Below are positions 17,428 through 25,907 of a DNA stretch of 64,000 nucleotides, piece by piece (position 1 is the stretch's first letter; each line of letters opens with the position of its first letter). The translations under genes were made by a program, and so were the position numbers. The notes beneath the pieces were generated by a model. The model saw only the letters and a list, made by a program, of their open reading frames with translations, was not told the origin of the DNA and searched no databases. Origin of the DNA: Bin87 sp963665395 (lineage in GTDB: Bacteria > Chloroflexota > Dehalococcoidia > Lucifugimonadales > UBA3495); the NCBI GenBank assembly GCA_963665395.2, contig OY762251.1, positions 1,178,001 through 1,242,000 of the forward strand, given 5' to 3'.

Positions 17428-17456
17428 CGTCATTCCGGCTTTCGCGGGAATGACGG
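17428..17456. terminator. dRS3-like hairpin between convergent genes
   Basis: CGTCATTCCGGCTTTCGCGG plus GAATGACG forms a strong stem-loop between the TauE gene (ending 17400) and the convergent amidohydrolase (ending 17474). A T-rich run (ATTTTTTCG) precedes it, which gives a terminator for transcription from the right. GAAATGTCAAC follows, the outer arm seen in the 60-kb element. Confidence 0.55.
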
Positions 17457-17473
17457 TGAAATGTCAACATGGC

Positions 17474-18652
17474 CTAGCAGTTACCCATCTCGGTGAGCCG
17501 TCCTTCCCGCCACATTACGATGCCGCCCTTTATGGTGGCGAAGGTGTCCAGGCGCAGCTTGCCATCCACGTTGTGGCCGGCCATGTCGTGCCAGACGAAG
17601 CGGCCCTGTCGTTGCTCCCACACGGCGGCGTCGCCCTCCATCCCAACCCCCAGGGAGCCGATGCTGTTCTGGAGGCCCAGGATCTCAGCGGGGCGGCTGG
17701 TGCTGGCGGTTATGGCGTCGGCCAGGGGCATACCCAGGGCGTGGAACTTGCTCACCAGGTCGTTCATCAGATAAACGATGCGGCCCGGCGGAGGGATGTG
17801 GATGTCGGTGCTGATGGTATCGGGAACGATGCCTTGATCCATGGCGGCCTTGACCACCTCGACGTCGCAGTGGACTCCGGCGTGGGCCACGTCCATGATG
17901 ACGCCCCGCTCGGCGGCGGCGCGAACTTCCGGGCGCACCGTTCCAGCGTTGTCGAGCATATTCTCCGGCAGGCCATTGAAGGCATGGGTGGATATGTCTC
18001 CGGGGCCGAGGTGTTCCAGCACGTCGGGCAGGGGTATGGGCGTGCCGCTGACGTGTACCATCAGGCTGACGCCGGCTTCGGTAGCGGCCTCCTTGGCCCG
18101 GGCCATAGCTTCGTGGGCGTTCCACCGAGCCACGGCGTCGTAGTGCATCCGCACCTTCACGCCGAACAGAAAACCGGGGTTGGCCTTGATGGCCTCAACC
18201 GTCTGACCCACGTCGATGATGCGCATATCGTGCAGGCCGCCGCCCAGGACGCGGTTGGCGGCCAGGCCGACCGCGCCGATGTGCAGGAAGGCGATGAGCC
18301 TGGTGCGATGGGCCGGAAACACGTAATCGCGCATGGCCCCGTAGTTGAGAAACCCGGCGCTGCCGGCGTCCACGCCGGTGGTCACGCCGCTGCCGAGGCA
18401 GGTTTGATCGGCGTGGACGGCGCTGCCGCTGGCGCCGTGATAGAAGTGGCCGTGCAGGTCGATGAGGCCGGGGGTAATGAGCTTGCCGGCGACGTCGATG
18501 CTTTGGGCGCCACTGGCCGGGTCAATGCTATCAGCGACGGCGGCTACTTTGCCATCCTTGAAGGCGACGTCGCGGGGTTCGTTGTTGATGCACTGGGCCG
18601 GGTCGAGCAGGTTGCCGCCGTTCAGCACCAAATCGTAGGTTGCGGTGGTCAT
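17474..18652 (-). CDS. Amidohydrolase/dihydroorotase-like metallohydrolase
   Basis: This 392-residue protein begins YDLVLNGGNLLDPAQCINNEPRDVAFKDGKV, has the metal-binding GLIDLHGHFYHG near residue 70, a K in FGVKVRMHYDAV (candidate carboxylated Lys), SLMVHVSG, and DTISTDIHI with the likely catalytic Asp. This is the layout of the amidohydrolase/deacetylase family. The ATG at 18652 is chosen over an upstream TTG because the TTG is too close to GGAGG. It lies downstream of a conserved acidic protein on the same strand. The substrate is unknown. Confidence 0.8.
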   Translation of the reverse strand: MTTATYDLVLNGGNLLDPAQCINNEPRDVAFKDGKVAAVADSIDPASGAQSIDVAGKLITPGLIDLHGHFYHGASGSAVHADQTCLGSGVTTGVDAGSAGFLNYGAMRDYVFPAHRTRLIAFLHIGAVGLAANRVLGGGLHDMRIIDVGQTVEAIKANPGFLFGVKVRMHYDAVARWNAHEAMARAKEAATEAGVSLMVHVSGTPIPLPDVLEHLGPGDISTHAFNGLPENMLDNAGTVRPEVRAAAERGVIMDVAHAGVHCDVEVVKAAMDQGIVPDTISTDIHIPPPGRIVYLMNDLVSKFHALGMPLADAITASTSRPAEILGLQNSIGSLGVGMEGDAAVWEQRQGRFVWHDMAGHNVDGKLRLDTFATIKGGIVMWREGRLTEMGNC

Positions 18653-18670
18653 TGAAACCAATTCCTCCGG

Positions 18671-19144
18671 TCAGTCCTCGTCCCAATAGTAGTCCTCGGC
18701 GGTCAGGTTTTCCTGCCACCAGCGGCGCAGGCGGGGCAGGACCAGTTCCTTGGGTTTGCGGAAATCGGCTTCAACGAAGTCGAGGGAGTCGGGTAAGGGC
18801 TTGGCCTCCCACTTCTGGATGGCCTCGAGGATGAAGCGGCGCACCATTTCCGGGGAGCGGGCTTCCAGCCGGCCCAACTGGTACGCCAGGGTAACCGCCA
18901 TTTGCATCTGGCAGATCAGGGCATGGGCGTCTTCCTCGCGGATGTTTTCCGGCATGGCTCCGGACTGGTCGATAAAGTCGTCCAACACCTGCCCGATGAT
19001 CAGCGGCGGGTCATTATCGTCCTGCTCCGGGAGGAACTCGGTGAGCCGGTCGGTGAGGTCGGCCACCCCCTCTTCAGGCAGAGCGTAATCGACCCATTGG
19101 TTTTCGGACGGCTCCGAGTTGGGGGTGAATTGGTCTTCGCTCAT
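18671..19144 (-). CDS. Hypothetical acidic protein
   Basis: The 157-residue protein (from the ATG at 19144, preceded by AGGAC) is acidic at both ends, with helical segments QMQMAVTLAYQLGRLEARSPEMVRRFILEAI. It has no signal peptide or membrane helix and no recognised family. An alternative ATG at 19177 has no ribosome-binding site. It ends 18 bp before the amidohydrolase start and is divergent from ybeY. Confidence 0.55.
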   Translation of the reverse strand: MSEDQFTPNSEPSENQWVDYALPEEGVADLTDRLTEFLPEQDDNDPPLIIGQVLDDFIDQSGAMPENIREEDAHALICQMQMAVTLAYQLGRLEARSPEMVRRFILEAIQKWEAKPLPDSLDFVEADFRKPKELVLPRLRRWWQENLTAEDYYWDED

Positions 19145-19201
19145 GGCATCGTCCTGTGGGCCAGAATGCGAATTCATTGTATCACGCGACTGAAGCGGCT
19201 T

Positions 19202-19207
19202 TATAAT
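19202..19207 (+). promoter_or_regulatory. Leaderless-type -10 box of ybeY
   Basis: TATAAT ends exactly 6 bases before the ybeY ATG, so transcription would begin at or next to the start codon. A weak TTGTAT (19177-19182) may be the -35. The same 6-base distance is seen at nadE (53422-53427). Confidence 0.6.
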
Positions 19208-19213
19208 GTGACG

Positions 19214-19744
19214 ATGCGCGTCCTTCTGCCCAACATCGCCGTTGCTGTGCGAATCGAACTACAGGACCAGTACGACGCCCTTCCATTGGATTGGTTGGAG
19301 ACGGTAATGCGTCACGGCTTGGCCCAGGTCCTCCCTCCCGACGCGCCCGGGCAGGTAAGCCTGTTGCTCACTGACGACGCCACGGTGCGGGAGCTGAATC
19401 GGCAGTATCGCGGACTGGACGAAACTACGGACGTTCTGTCCTTCTCCGCCGAGCACGGTGGACATTGGGCCGGCGATGATGTTCCCCCGGAGGCACAAAA
19501 CGACTGGCCGGCAGACTTCCTGCTGCCCGACGGAGAACCGCCGCCCCTGGGCGATATTGTCATCTCCGCGCTCCAGGCCATCCGGCAGGCGGAAGCCCAA
19601 GGCGTTCCCCTGCGCCGGGAACTGGCGCTGCTCATCGTCCACGGCGCGCTGCACTTGCTCGGGCACGACCACTACGACGACGCGGAACGCGACGAGATGC
19701 AGCGGTTGGAGCGGGCCGCGCTGGCCGGCCTTTTCGCTGACTAA
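19214..19744 (+). CDS. ybeY: Endoribonuclease YbeY (16S rRNA maturation)
   Basis: The 176-residue protein has the metal-binding motif HGALHLLGHDHYDD near residue 140, and DVLSFSAEH upstream, both diagnostic of YbeY, the zinc-dependent RNase for rRNA processing and quality control. The segment between them contains an insertion of about 25 residues (HWAGDDVPPEAQNDWPADF) compared with the usual 150-residue protein. The ATG at 19214 follows a -10 box by 6 bases and lacks a ribosome-binding site, fitting a leaderless mRNA. Its end overlaps the convergent pgpA stop by 4 bp. Confidence 0.93.
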   Translation: MRVLLPNIAVAVRIELQDQYDALPLDWLETVMRHGLAQVLPPDAPGQVSLLLTDDATVRELNRQYRGLDETTDVLSFSAEHGGHWAGDDVPPEAQNDWPADFLLPDGEPPPLGDIVISALQAIRQAEAQGVPLRRELALLIVHGALHLLGHDHYDDAERDEMQRLERAALAGLFAD

Positions 19745-20325
19745 CTGGCAAGTAGTGAAGCGGCCCACACTCCCAGCGTCATCAGCGACAGGGCGATGGT
19801 GAGCAGGGCCGCCCACACTCCCGCCGCCACGTCGTCCAGCATTATTCCCCAACCCCCGGGCAGTCGTTCCAGCTGGCGGCAGGGCCAGGGTTTCAGAATG
19901 TCCATGGCCCGGAACAACACAAAGGCCATGGCCAGTACGGGCAGGAACAGCAGCGCCGCCTTGTCGCTCCGTTCCAGCAGCCAGGGAAAGGCAATCAACG
20001 ACCGGACGCCCAGCGCCACCACCGGCAAAAGGGTTATCCACATCCCTATGAATTCGTCCCATACTGCCGTGCCCGGGTCCGGGTTTGCCGCGGTGGCCAT
20101 GCGCCCCGTCGCCCACACGCCGGAGAAAAACCCGCCCGCCGCCAGCAGCGCCAACAGCAGCGTCCCCTGACCCTCAGGTAGAGTAAGCAGCAGCAGGTAG
20201 GGCAGCCCAACCGCGGCCAGAGATCCCACCGTACCCGGCGCGATGGGGGAGAAGCCGGCGCCGAACCCCGTACCAATCACCCACGCCAGCCGGTCGCCCC
20301 ACGAAAGTCGCCGCCAGTCAGCCAT
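19741..20325 (-). CDS. pgpA: Phosphatidylglycerophosphatase A-like protein
   Basis: This 194-residue inner-membrane protein has the PgpA signatures GAGFSPIAPGTVGSLAAV, VWDEFIGMWITL and RAMDILKPWPCRQLE...GIMLDDVAAG, with the acidic residues that bind Mg2+. It removes phosphate from phosphatidylglycerophosphate in phosphatidylglycerol synthesis. The ATG at 20325 overlaps the end of the upstream metalloprotease gene (ATGGCTGA), so the two are coupled. It has four membrane helices. Confidence 0.9.
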   Translation of the reverse strand: MADWRRLSWGDRLAWVIGTGFGAGFSPIAPGTVGSLAAVGLPYLLLLTLPEGQGTLLLALLAAGGFFSGVWATGRMATAANPDPGTAVWDEFIGMWITLLPVVALGVRSLIAFPWLLERSDKAALLFLPVLAMAFVLFRAMDILKPWPCRQLERLPGGWGIMLDDVAAGVWAALLTIALSLMTLGVWAASLLAS

Positions 20326-20698
20326 AGCCCAGCCGGTCCAGATCTTGCTCACTCAGGCCCAGGTAGTGGCCTATCTCGTGCAGCAGCGTGGTGCGGACTT
20401 CGCGGACGACCGCATCGTGGGTGTCGCACATACTCAAAATAGGCAGACGATAGATGTAGATGCAGTCGGGCATCAGTGGGTCGGCGGCATAGCGTTCCAC
20501 CAGCGGCACGCCGACGTACAGACCGAGCAGCGTATCCCCGTGCTCGTGGCCATGGGGATCAAAAGCGCCTTCGGCTTCCGGACCGGGGACGTCCTCAACC
20601 ACGATGTCCAAGTTGTTCAGGGAAGCCCGGATTGATTCGGGCAGGTCCCAATAGGCATCCTGTACGAGAGCTTCAAATTGCGCTGCGGGCATTTGCAT
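20318..20698 (-). CDS. Metallopeptidase-family protein (zincin-like, PF06262 type)
   Basis: This 126-residue protein has the zinc motif HEIGHYLGLSEQDLDRLGYG at its C-terminus, the mark of small bacterial zincin-like proteins. Residues 1-40 are helical, with FEALVQDAYWDLPESIRASL. It is cytoplasmic. Its stop overlaps the pgpA start. No strong ribosome-binding site is seen, and a second in-frame ATG lies two codons on. Peptidase activity is inferred from the motif only. Confidence 0.8.
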   Translation of the reverse strand: MQMPAAQFEALVQDAYWDLPESIRASLNNLDIVVEDVPGPEAEGAFDPHGHEHGDTLLGLYVGVPLVERYAADPLMPDCIYIYRLPILSMCDTHDAVVREVRTTLLHEIGHYLGLSEQDLDRLGYG

Positions 20699-20730
20699 TT
20701 GGGAGGGCTATCCTCTTGCGGCCGTTTGTT

Positions 20731-20845
20731 TTCGTCAGAAGCAGGATTTACCGGATTGCACCGGATACATCAGGATGGAATTGCCGGCGCCGGCGGCGCA
20801 AAAATCCTGTAAATCCGAATAATCCGGTAAATCCTTGTATCTTGG
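20731..20845. repeat. CAGGATT/AATCCTG inverted-repeat element
   Basis: AGCAGGATTTACCGGATTGC and the inverted repeats AATCCTGTAAATCC and AATCCGGTAAATCCTTG form a long imperfect hairpin of about 110 bp, related to the repeats near 10630 and 11350. It separates the pgpA unit from the IS110-like element. Confidence 0.6.
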
Positions 20846-20849
20846 AGAA

Positions 20850-21023
20850 GCCACGACGCGGCAGACCGTTAATCCTGGGGCTCGCTATGCGAAGCCGTGA
20901 AGCAGCAAGGTCGCCGCGCCGTTCACCCTTGGCTAACCCGAACCGTTGTGGGGGGTACGACCCCGTATTGCAAGGCAGGGTAGTCCGGGCCTTGGCGCAC
21001 CAAAGGTACGGGGAGTGTAAAAC
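20850..21023 (+). ncRNA. Candidate bridge-RNA region of the IS110 element
   Basis: The about 170 noncoding bases before the IS110 transposase contain several potential stem-loops: GGCTCGCTATGCGAAGCC (20878-20895), a GGGG-TACGA-CCCC hairpin (20955-20966) and CCTTGGCGCACCAAAGG (20990-21006). IS110 elements are known to encode a bridge RNA in this position. Its loops and limits are not determined, so this is an inference from position. Confidence 0.35.
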
Positions 21024-21971
21024 ATGACCACCGGAGAAACAATCATCGGCATTGACGTGTCCCAAGCTTACCTGGATGGTTGGGCCTTCCCCGCCAACCA
21101 GGCCTGGCACGTGGAGTACACTGACGAAGCCCTGGCCCAGTTGGTGGCGGAACTGGTCCCGCTGCAACCGGCCCGGATCATCGTGGAGGCTACCGGCGGA
21201 CTGGAAAGGACTGTGGTGGCGGAGTTGAGCGGGGCCGGACTGCCCGTAGTGGTGGTCAATCCCCGCCAGGTGCGGGAGTTCGCCCGGGCCACCGGACGGC
21301 TGGCCAAGACCGACCGGCTAGACGCCCAGATCCTGGCCTGCTTCGGGGATGCGCTGCGCCCGCCGGTGCGTCCACTGCCCGACGCTGAACAGCGGGAGTT
21401 GCAGTCCCTGACGCTCCGGCGCCGGCAACTCATTGCCATGCAGACCCAGGAACGCAACCGGCGGCGGCCCGTGTCGTCGGAACTGGTGCGCGCCCAGATT
21501 GACGACCACCTGGCGCTGCTGGGGGAACAAGTGGCCCAACTGGACCGGGACATCGCCGCTTTGTTGCAGCACAACCCGGTCTGGAAAGCCAAGGCCGAAT
21601 TGCTGCGCTCCATCCCCGGCGTGGGGCCGGTCCTGGTCGCCACCTTGCTCGCCGAGGCGCCCGAATTGGGCCACGCCAGCCACCAGGAAATCGCCGCTTT
21701 GGCCGGCGTAGCCCCCTACAACCGCGACAGCGGTCGGTGGCGGGGCAAACGCTCCGTCTGGGGCGGACGCCGACAGTTGCGAGCGGCGCTGTACATGGCT
21801 ACTTTGGCCGCCACCAGGCATAATCCGGTCATCCGGGCCTGCTACCAGCGACTGCTGGCGGCGGGCAAAGCTCCCAAGGTGGCCTTGACCGCGTGTATGC
21901 GCAAGCTGCTCACCTTCTGCAACGCCATCATCAAATCCAACACCCCCTGGCAGGCCCCCATCGCCGCCTAA
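21024..21971 (+). CDS. IS110-family transposase, full length
   Basis: This 315-residue protein has the IS110 RuvC-like DEDD domain: IIGIDVSQ (Asp10), IIVEATGG, and KTDRLDAQILA with two Asp residues. The Tnp_20 domain follows (LLRSIPGVGPVLVATLLAEAPEL, then RDSGRWRGKRSVWGGRRQLRAALYM with the likely catalytic Ser). No frameshift or stop is present, unlike every other transposase in the window, so it could be active. A ribosome-binding site (GGGGAG) precedes the ATG. Right-end sequence must lie in the 48 bp before the amidase gene. Confidence 0.9.
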   Translation: MTTGETIIGIDVSQAYLDGWAFPANQAWHVEYTDEALAQLVAELVPLQPARIIVEATGGLERTVVAELSGAGLPVVVVNPRQVREFARATGRLAKTDRLDAQILACFGDALRPPVRPLPDAEQRELQSLTLRRRQLIAMQTQERNRRRPVSSELVRAQIDDHLALLGEQVAQLDRDIAALLQHNPVWKAKAELLRSIPGVGPVLVATLLAEAPELGHASHQEIAALAGVAPYNRDSGRWRGKRSVWGGRRQLRAALYMATLAATRHNPVIRACYQRLLAAGKAPKVALTACMRKLLTFCNAIIKSNTPWQAPIAA

Positions 21972-22019
21972 CCACTTGACCAGCAAGACAGTTGCTGCTT
22001 CTGACGATATCCCTCTCAC

Positions 22020-23444
22020 TCACTCCAGGTTGGGCCACACGCCCCGGCTGGGCGAAACTCCCTCGTAGGCGTGCGCGATGCGGAACAGATTGCCCTCTTC
22101 CCACGGGCGGGCGATGAACTGGAGGCCGATGGGCAGGCCCAATTCGCTGAACCCGCAGGGCACCGTGATGGCGGGGAAGCCGGTGGCGTTCATCGGGCTG
22201 GTGTTGCGGGAGACGTGGCCGGAGCCGGGGCCGCGCACCTTCTGGCGACGGCCTTCCGCCTCCAGGGTATCGGCGTCGATGCGCGGAGCGGGCAGCGGCG
22301 TGGTCGGCGTCACCAGGAAGTCCACTTCCTGCAACACGCGGGCGTGCTCCTCCTTGATGAGACGCTGTACCTTCATGGCCTTGGAGTAATCCCGGCCCAG
22401 CACGAACTGGCCGGCGAGCGTGCGGTACAGGGTGTCCGGGCCGTAGTCCTCGCGGCTGGACGTGATGTACGGCTCGTGGGTAACCACACTGTCGGCCATG
22501 CTGGAAAAGCGCAGCGCCCCGGCGTACTGCATGGTGGGCACGCTGACCTCGCGGGTGGCGACGCCCAGCTCTTCCAGGGCCGCGATGGCCCGGCGCACGG
22601 CTTGCTCCACCTCGGGGTCCAGGTGGTCGTAGTAGTAGTTGGAAGGGATGCCCATGGTCAGGCCGCTGATGCCCCGCTCCAGGATCAGGACGTAGTCGTC
22701 CACGGGAACCGGCGCCGTGCTGGGATCCAGCGGGTCGTATCCGGCGATGGCCTGGAGCACCAACGCGCTGTCCCGCACCGAGCGGGTCATGGGGGCGATG
22801 TGGTCGCCGTTGAAGCTGGTCACCAGCAGCCCGCGCTGGCTGACGCGCCCGAAAGTCTGCTTCAGGCCCACCACGCCGCAGAACGCGCCGGGGAGTCGCA
22901 CCGAGCCGCCCAGGTCGGTGCCCAGGGAAGCGAAAGTCACGCCGGCCGCAACGTTGGCCCCGCCGCCGCCGCTGGAACCGCCGGGAATGTGGTCCAAGTT
23001 CCAGGGGTTATGCACCGCGCCGTAGTGAGGGTTGTTGGAGGTTGCGCCGGCGGCGAACTCCTCCAGGTTTTCCTTGCCGATGATGATGGCGCCGGCCTCT
23101 TTGCAGCGGCGTACCACATCGGCGTCCTCGTCGGGTACGTGGTCGCTCAGCACCTTGGTGCCCAGGGTGGTCCTGATGCCGCCGGTGGCGATGTTGTCCT
23201 TGATGCCGATGGGTATGCCGTGGAGCGGCCCCCGGTACTCGCCGCGGGACAGGGCTTCCTCGGCCGCCTCGGCCTGGGCCAACGCCTGCTCCCGCATGAT
23301 GGTGATGAAGGAGTTGAGCGTCGGTTGCTGCCGTTCGGCCTCGGCCAGCGCCGCCTCGGCGAGGTCAACGGGAGACACCTCCCGCGCCTGGATCAGGGGA
23401 GCGACTTCGGAAATGGTCAGCTTGAGCAGTTCGGAGCTAGGCAT
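22020..23444 (-). CDS. Amidase-signature hydrolase (GatA-like)
   Basis: This 474-residue protein has the Ser-Ser-Lys triad of the amidase signature family: Lys82 in GIKDN, Ser158 in PGGSSGGGG, and nucleophile Ser181 in GTDLGGSVRLPG. It may hydrolyse an amide or act in a two-subunit amidotransferase-like complex. The ATG at 23444 follows GGAGGAG and overlaps the stop of the upstream GatC-like gene (ATGCCTAG). No GatB gene is nearby, so tRNA amidation is unlikely. An alternative ATG at 23462 would place the ribosome-binding site inside the gene. Confidence 0.85.
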   Translation of the reverse strand: MPSSELLKLTISEVAPLIQAREVSPVDLAEAALAEAERQQPTLNSFITIMREQALAQAEAAEEALSRGEYRGPLHGIPIGIKDNIATGGIRTTLGTKVLSDHVPDEDADVVRRCKEAGAIIIGKENLEEFAAGATSNNPHYGAVHNPWNLDHIPGGSSGGGGANVAAGVTFASLGTDLGGSVRLPGAFCGVVGLKQTFGRVSQRGLLVTSFNGDHIAPMTRSVRDSALVLQAIAGYDPLDPSTAPVPVDDYVLILERGISGLTMGIPSNYYYDHLDPEVEQAVRRAIAALEELGVATREVSVPTMQYAGALRFSSMADSVVTHEPYITSSREDYGPDTLYRTLAGQFVLGRDYSKAMKVQRLIKEEHARVLQEVDFLVTPTTPLPAPRIDADTLEAEGRRQKVRGPGSGHVSRNTSPMNATGFPAITVPCGFSELGLPIGLQFIARPWEEGNLFRIAHAYEGVSPSRGVWPNLE

Positions 23445-23640
23445 CGGCTTCTCCTCCTCCATCCGCCGGCCGGAGCAGGCGCGCGGACATCACGTCGGAC
23501 AGGTCGAGATCGCGCAGGTTCTGCAACTCGGTCAGGTAGTTTTCCAACTCCGGCTTGACCAGCTCCAGCTCGGCGTCGGACAACTCGAACCCGCCGTATT
23601 CGGCAATAATGCGCTTCATGGTTTCGTCGGAAATCGGCAT
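23437..23640 (-). CDS. GatC-like small subunit
   Basis: The 67-residue protein ISDETMKRIIAEYGGFELSD, continuing to NLRDLDLSDV, follows the GatC pattern of two helices and the DLxxV end that wraps GatA-type amidases. It shares an 8-bp overlap with the amidase gene, so a stable pair is likely, as for AtzG with AtzE. ATG 23640 follows GGGAGG. Confidence 0.65.
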   Translation of the reverse strand: MPISDETMKRIIAEYGGFELSDAELELVKPELENYLTELQNLRDLDLSDVMSARLLRPADGGGEADA

Positions 23641-23721
23641 TCGCCACACCTCCCGGTACGGTAGAGGTTACGTTAGGCGGGAGTGTACACGGCGAGGGCG
23701 GGGTATGCCAGACCCAGAGAC

Positions 23722-24204
23722 TCAGCCGGTCAGCGCTTTCATCAGCGGCGAACCGCAGCGAACCACTCGCGCCAACTCGGACTGGTTCCTGAAGGTTATC
23801 TTGTTGGCTGGAATCAGCAGGTTGTCTCGTTCCGCCCGCCGCATCTGGCCGTCGTAAGCGGCGATTGGTCGAAACCGCAAAGGGATGTTGCGCGGCAGCA
23901 ATCGGTCGGCGACGGCAGCACCGGCGGTCAACTGGCGCAGGAACTTGCGCGAGTCGGCGCGTCCGGTAGTCAACTCAATCGGAGCGACCCATTCGGGATT
24001 GCCATCGCCACCGTCAGATACGAAGAGATAATCGCAGTGGGGTTCCTGCCGCGATACCGGCGCCTGGTCGTGCTCCAGATTGATCAGGACGCGGGTGCGC
24101 GGCGCCCCGGCCAGCGGAAGGGTACAACCGCTATTACTGCATCGTCGCGCATGGCAGGACCGGTTGGTTCGCCGCGTGACGGCATCAACTGCCGGGGTCG
24201 CCAT
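23722..24204 (-). CDS. Hypothetical partner of AAA ATPase, possible PD-(D/E)xK nuclease
   Basis: This 160-residue protein has the segment CDYLFVSDGGDGNPEWVAPIEL, then RKFLRQLTAGAAVADRLLP, and ends with FRNQSELARVVRCGSPLMKAL. The D...E-x-L spacing and following helix recall PD-(D/E)xK nucleases, but the Lys position is Thr, so activity is uncertain. Its ATG overlaps the ATPase stop (TAATG), which indicates tight coupling. The pairing looks like a two-gene defence unit (ATPase sensor plus effector). That role is inferred, not shown. Confidence 0.45.
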   Translation of the reverse strand: MATPAVDAVTRRTNRSCHARRCSNSGCTLPLAGAPRTRVLINLEHDQAPVSRQEPHCDYLFVSDGGDGNPEWVAPIELTTGRADSRKFLRQLTAGAAVADRLLPRNIPLRFRPIAAYDGQMRRAERDNLLIPANKITFRNQSELARVVRCGSPLMKALTG

Positions 24205-25787
24205 TATCCGTTTTCGACCCGCGAAGTTATTTCAACCCAGCGGTTGTAGAGGTCTGCCGTCACCAGTCCAAACCCCGATGGGAAGGTTCCCGAATCGACA
24301 TCCAGTGGGATTTCCCGGACCACCGAACCGCCATTCTCGCCGTTGGAGTCAAAGAACCATGCGCCTATCTCGTCCTGAGTCAAGGCAAAGTCGGCAGCCT
24401 CCAATCCCTCGCGCCGTTCTGGTGAAAGTTCAGACATCCGAACCAGGTTCGCTAACTCTTCAAGTACCCATTCACTGTGGGTGGTGATGATGATGCGGAT
24501 GCCGGCCTTCACCGCGGCGGCCAGAACGCGGGTAAAGTCCACCTGCGCTTGCGGGTGGAGATTAGTCTCCGGCTCTTCAATGATGAGGGTATCTCCAGGG
24601 TGGACAATATGACGTAGGTAAAGGACGACTGGAGCAAGCTCCGAGACCATTGCTGAGGCGTTCATCAGGGGCAGGTCGCGCTGCCAGCCCTTGGGGCGGT
24701 AGAAAAATGAAGGGTAGCCGACCGGATTGCTTTCGATACGAATAGCTCCACGCAGTATGTCTTGTTCCATGCGCAGGGGAAGTGGCCTTTCCGGAATTTC
24801 ACTCCGGGCGGCGGTAACGCTGCCCAAACCAACAAGCCCTTCCAAAAAGTCGCCATGGACACCGGACAATGTAGGTTGTGATACTGCGCCGCTCATTGGC
24901 GTACTGGACGCGCTCGCTATCAATGACCTCACTAACGATTGGTGAGTCTGGATCACACCGGCGCGGTCGGCAGGGAGATAGTGAGCGGAGTGGTCAAAGG
25001 GATTGATGGTTTCGGAAATTACTGCCCTTGCGATATTGCCGAGCAACACGTTCGCCACCAGGTTCCTTGGATCATCGTCCGGGTCGCCATGACTGGCCAC
25101 ATATCCCAACACGTGCCAAGGCACCTTCATAATATTTACACTTGCCATATTATTATCCCAATCGATCAGCATGGGCATTGTCTCGGCAATTTCCGCCGAC
25201 AGACTAGAACCTGTATTGGTTACCTTGACGTCATAACTGAACGGGACGTTCGTCTCTGACTTATTCGGGAAACTGCCGAGCAATACAATTTCAGCCTCGT
25301 TTGCGTGATGGCTGATTAAATGCTTTGACTGATTCACGCCAAAGCAACTGGCGATGTCATTATCCAAAAATTTGCTGTACTGCGTCAAAGTGCCGAAACC
25401 TGGTTTAAGCAGAGTTGCGATAGATCCAGGTATGCTTGACTTGGGAACCCAGCGGAACCTTTCCCCATCGAACTTGGGAACATTTTCCTCAGCCCAAACG
25501 TAGAGATCCTTCATTTCCCCGTCCGAAAGATCGATCCTTGCGGGGAGTATCGTAGGATACGGCCCCATGGAAAACGGCAGATTAGCAGGACTGCGGCTGT
25601 CCGAGGTTCCCGCGTACGCACAGAAAAATTGGTGCAGGGCGTAAATCAGCGTCGCCAAATACGACTTGCCTGTATTGCTGGGCCCCACGAAGACGGTCAT
25701 CGGGCGCAACTCGACCGTACCCTCGGCGATGGGGCCGAAGTTAGAGACCTCCAGCTTGAGGCGCTTGGTTTCGGATGGCGTGACCAT
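24204..25787 (-). CDS. AAA ATPase of the OLD/RecF-like type
   Basis: This 527-residue protein has an ABC-type ATPase start (LEVSNFGPIAEGTVELRPMTVFVG), Walker A GPSNTGKS at residues 35-42, and late Walker B DTLIIEEPETNLHP, followed by an H-loop-like IIITTHSEWVLEEL. The long middle part is a coiled-coil-like insertion. Such ATPases occur in anti-phage systems of the OLD/Gabija/PARIS type and in retron-associated units. The partner gene overlaps its stop codon. No TOPRIM domain is present in the ATPase itself. Confidence 0.8.
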   Translation of the reverse strand: MVTPSETKRLKLEVSNFGPIAEGTVELRPMTVFVGPSNTGKSYLATLIYALHQFFCAYAGTSDSRSPANLPFSMGPYPTILPARIDLSDGEMKDLYVWAEENVPKFDGERFRWVPKSSIPGSIATLLKPGFGTLTQYSKFLDNDIASCFGVNQSKHLISHHANEAEIVLLGSFPNKSETNVPFSYDVKVTNTGSSLSAEIAETMPMLIDWDNNMASVNIMKVPWHVLGYVASHGDPDDDPRNLVANVLLGNIARAVISETINPFDHSAHYLPADRAGVIQTHQSLVRSLIASASSTPMSGAVSQPTLSGVHGDFLEGLVGLGSVTAARSEIPERPLPLRMEQDILRGAIRIESNPVGYPSFFYRPKGWQRDLPLMNASAMVSELAPVVLYLRHIVHPGDTLIIEEPETNLHPQAQVDFTRVLAAAVKAGIRIIITTHSEWVLEELANLVRMSELSPERREGLEAADFALTQDEIGAWFFDSNGENGGSVVREIPLDVDSGTFPSGFGLVTADLYNRWVEITSRVENG

Positions 25788-25907
25788 GGTGGTATTCTGA
25801 CGCTCTAGGGTAGAGCCATTCTAGCAGACTGGCTCGCCTTCGATGCGACATTGCCACGCTACGTGCATATTGCAAAACTGAAAACCCGGGCAGGGAGCGG
25901 GAACGTT

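Noticed and set aside
17417..18655. A 412-codon plus-strand frame over the amidohydrolase
   Set aside because: It is the antisense shadow of a gene with clear metal-binding motifs; base composition and family match favour the minus strand.
22071..23558. A 495-codon plus-strand frame over the amidase
   Set aside because: High GC keeps the reverse frame open. The amidase signature triad is on the minus strand.
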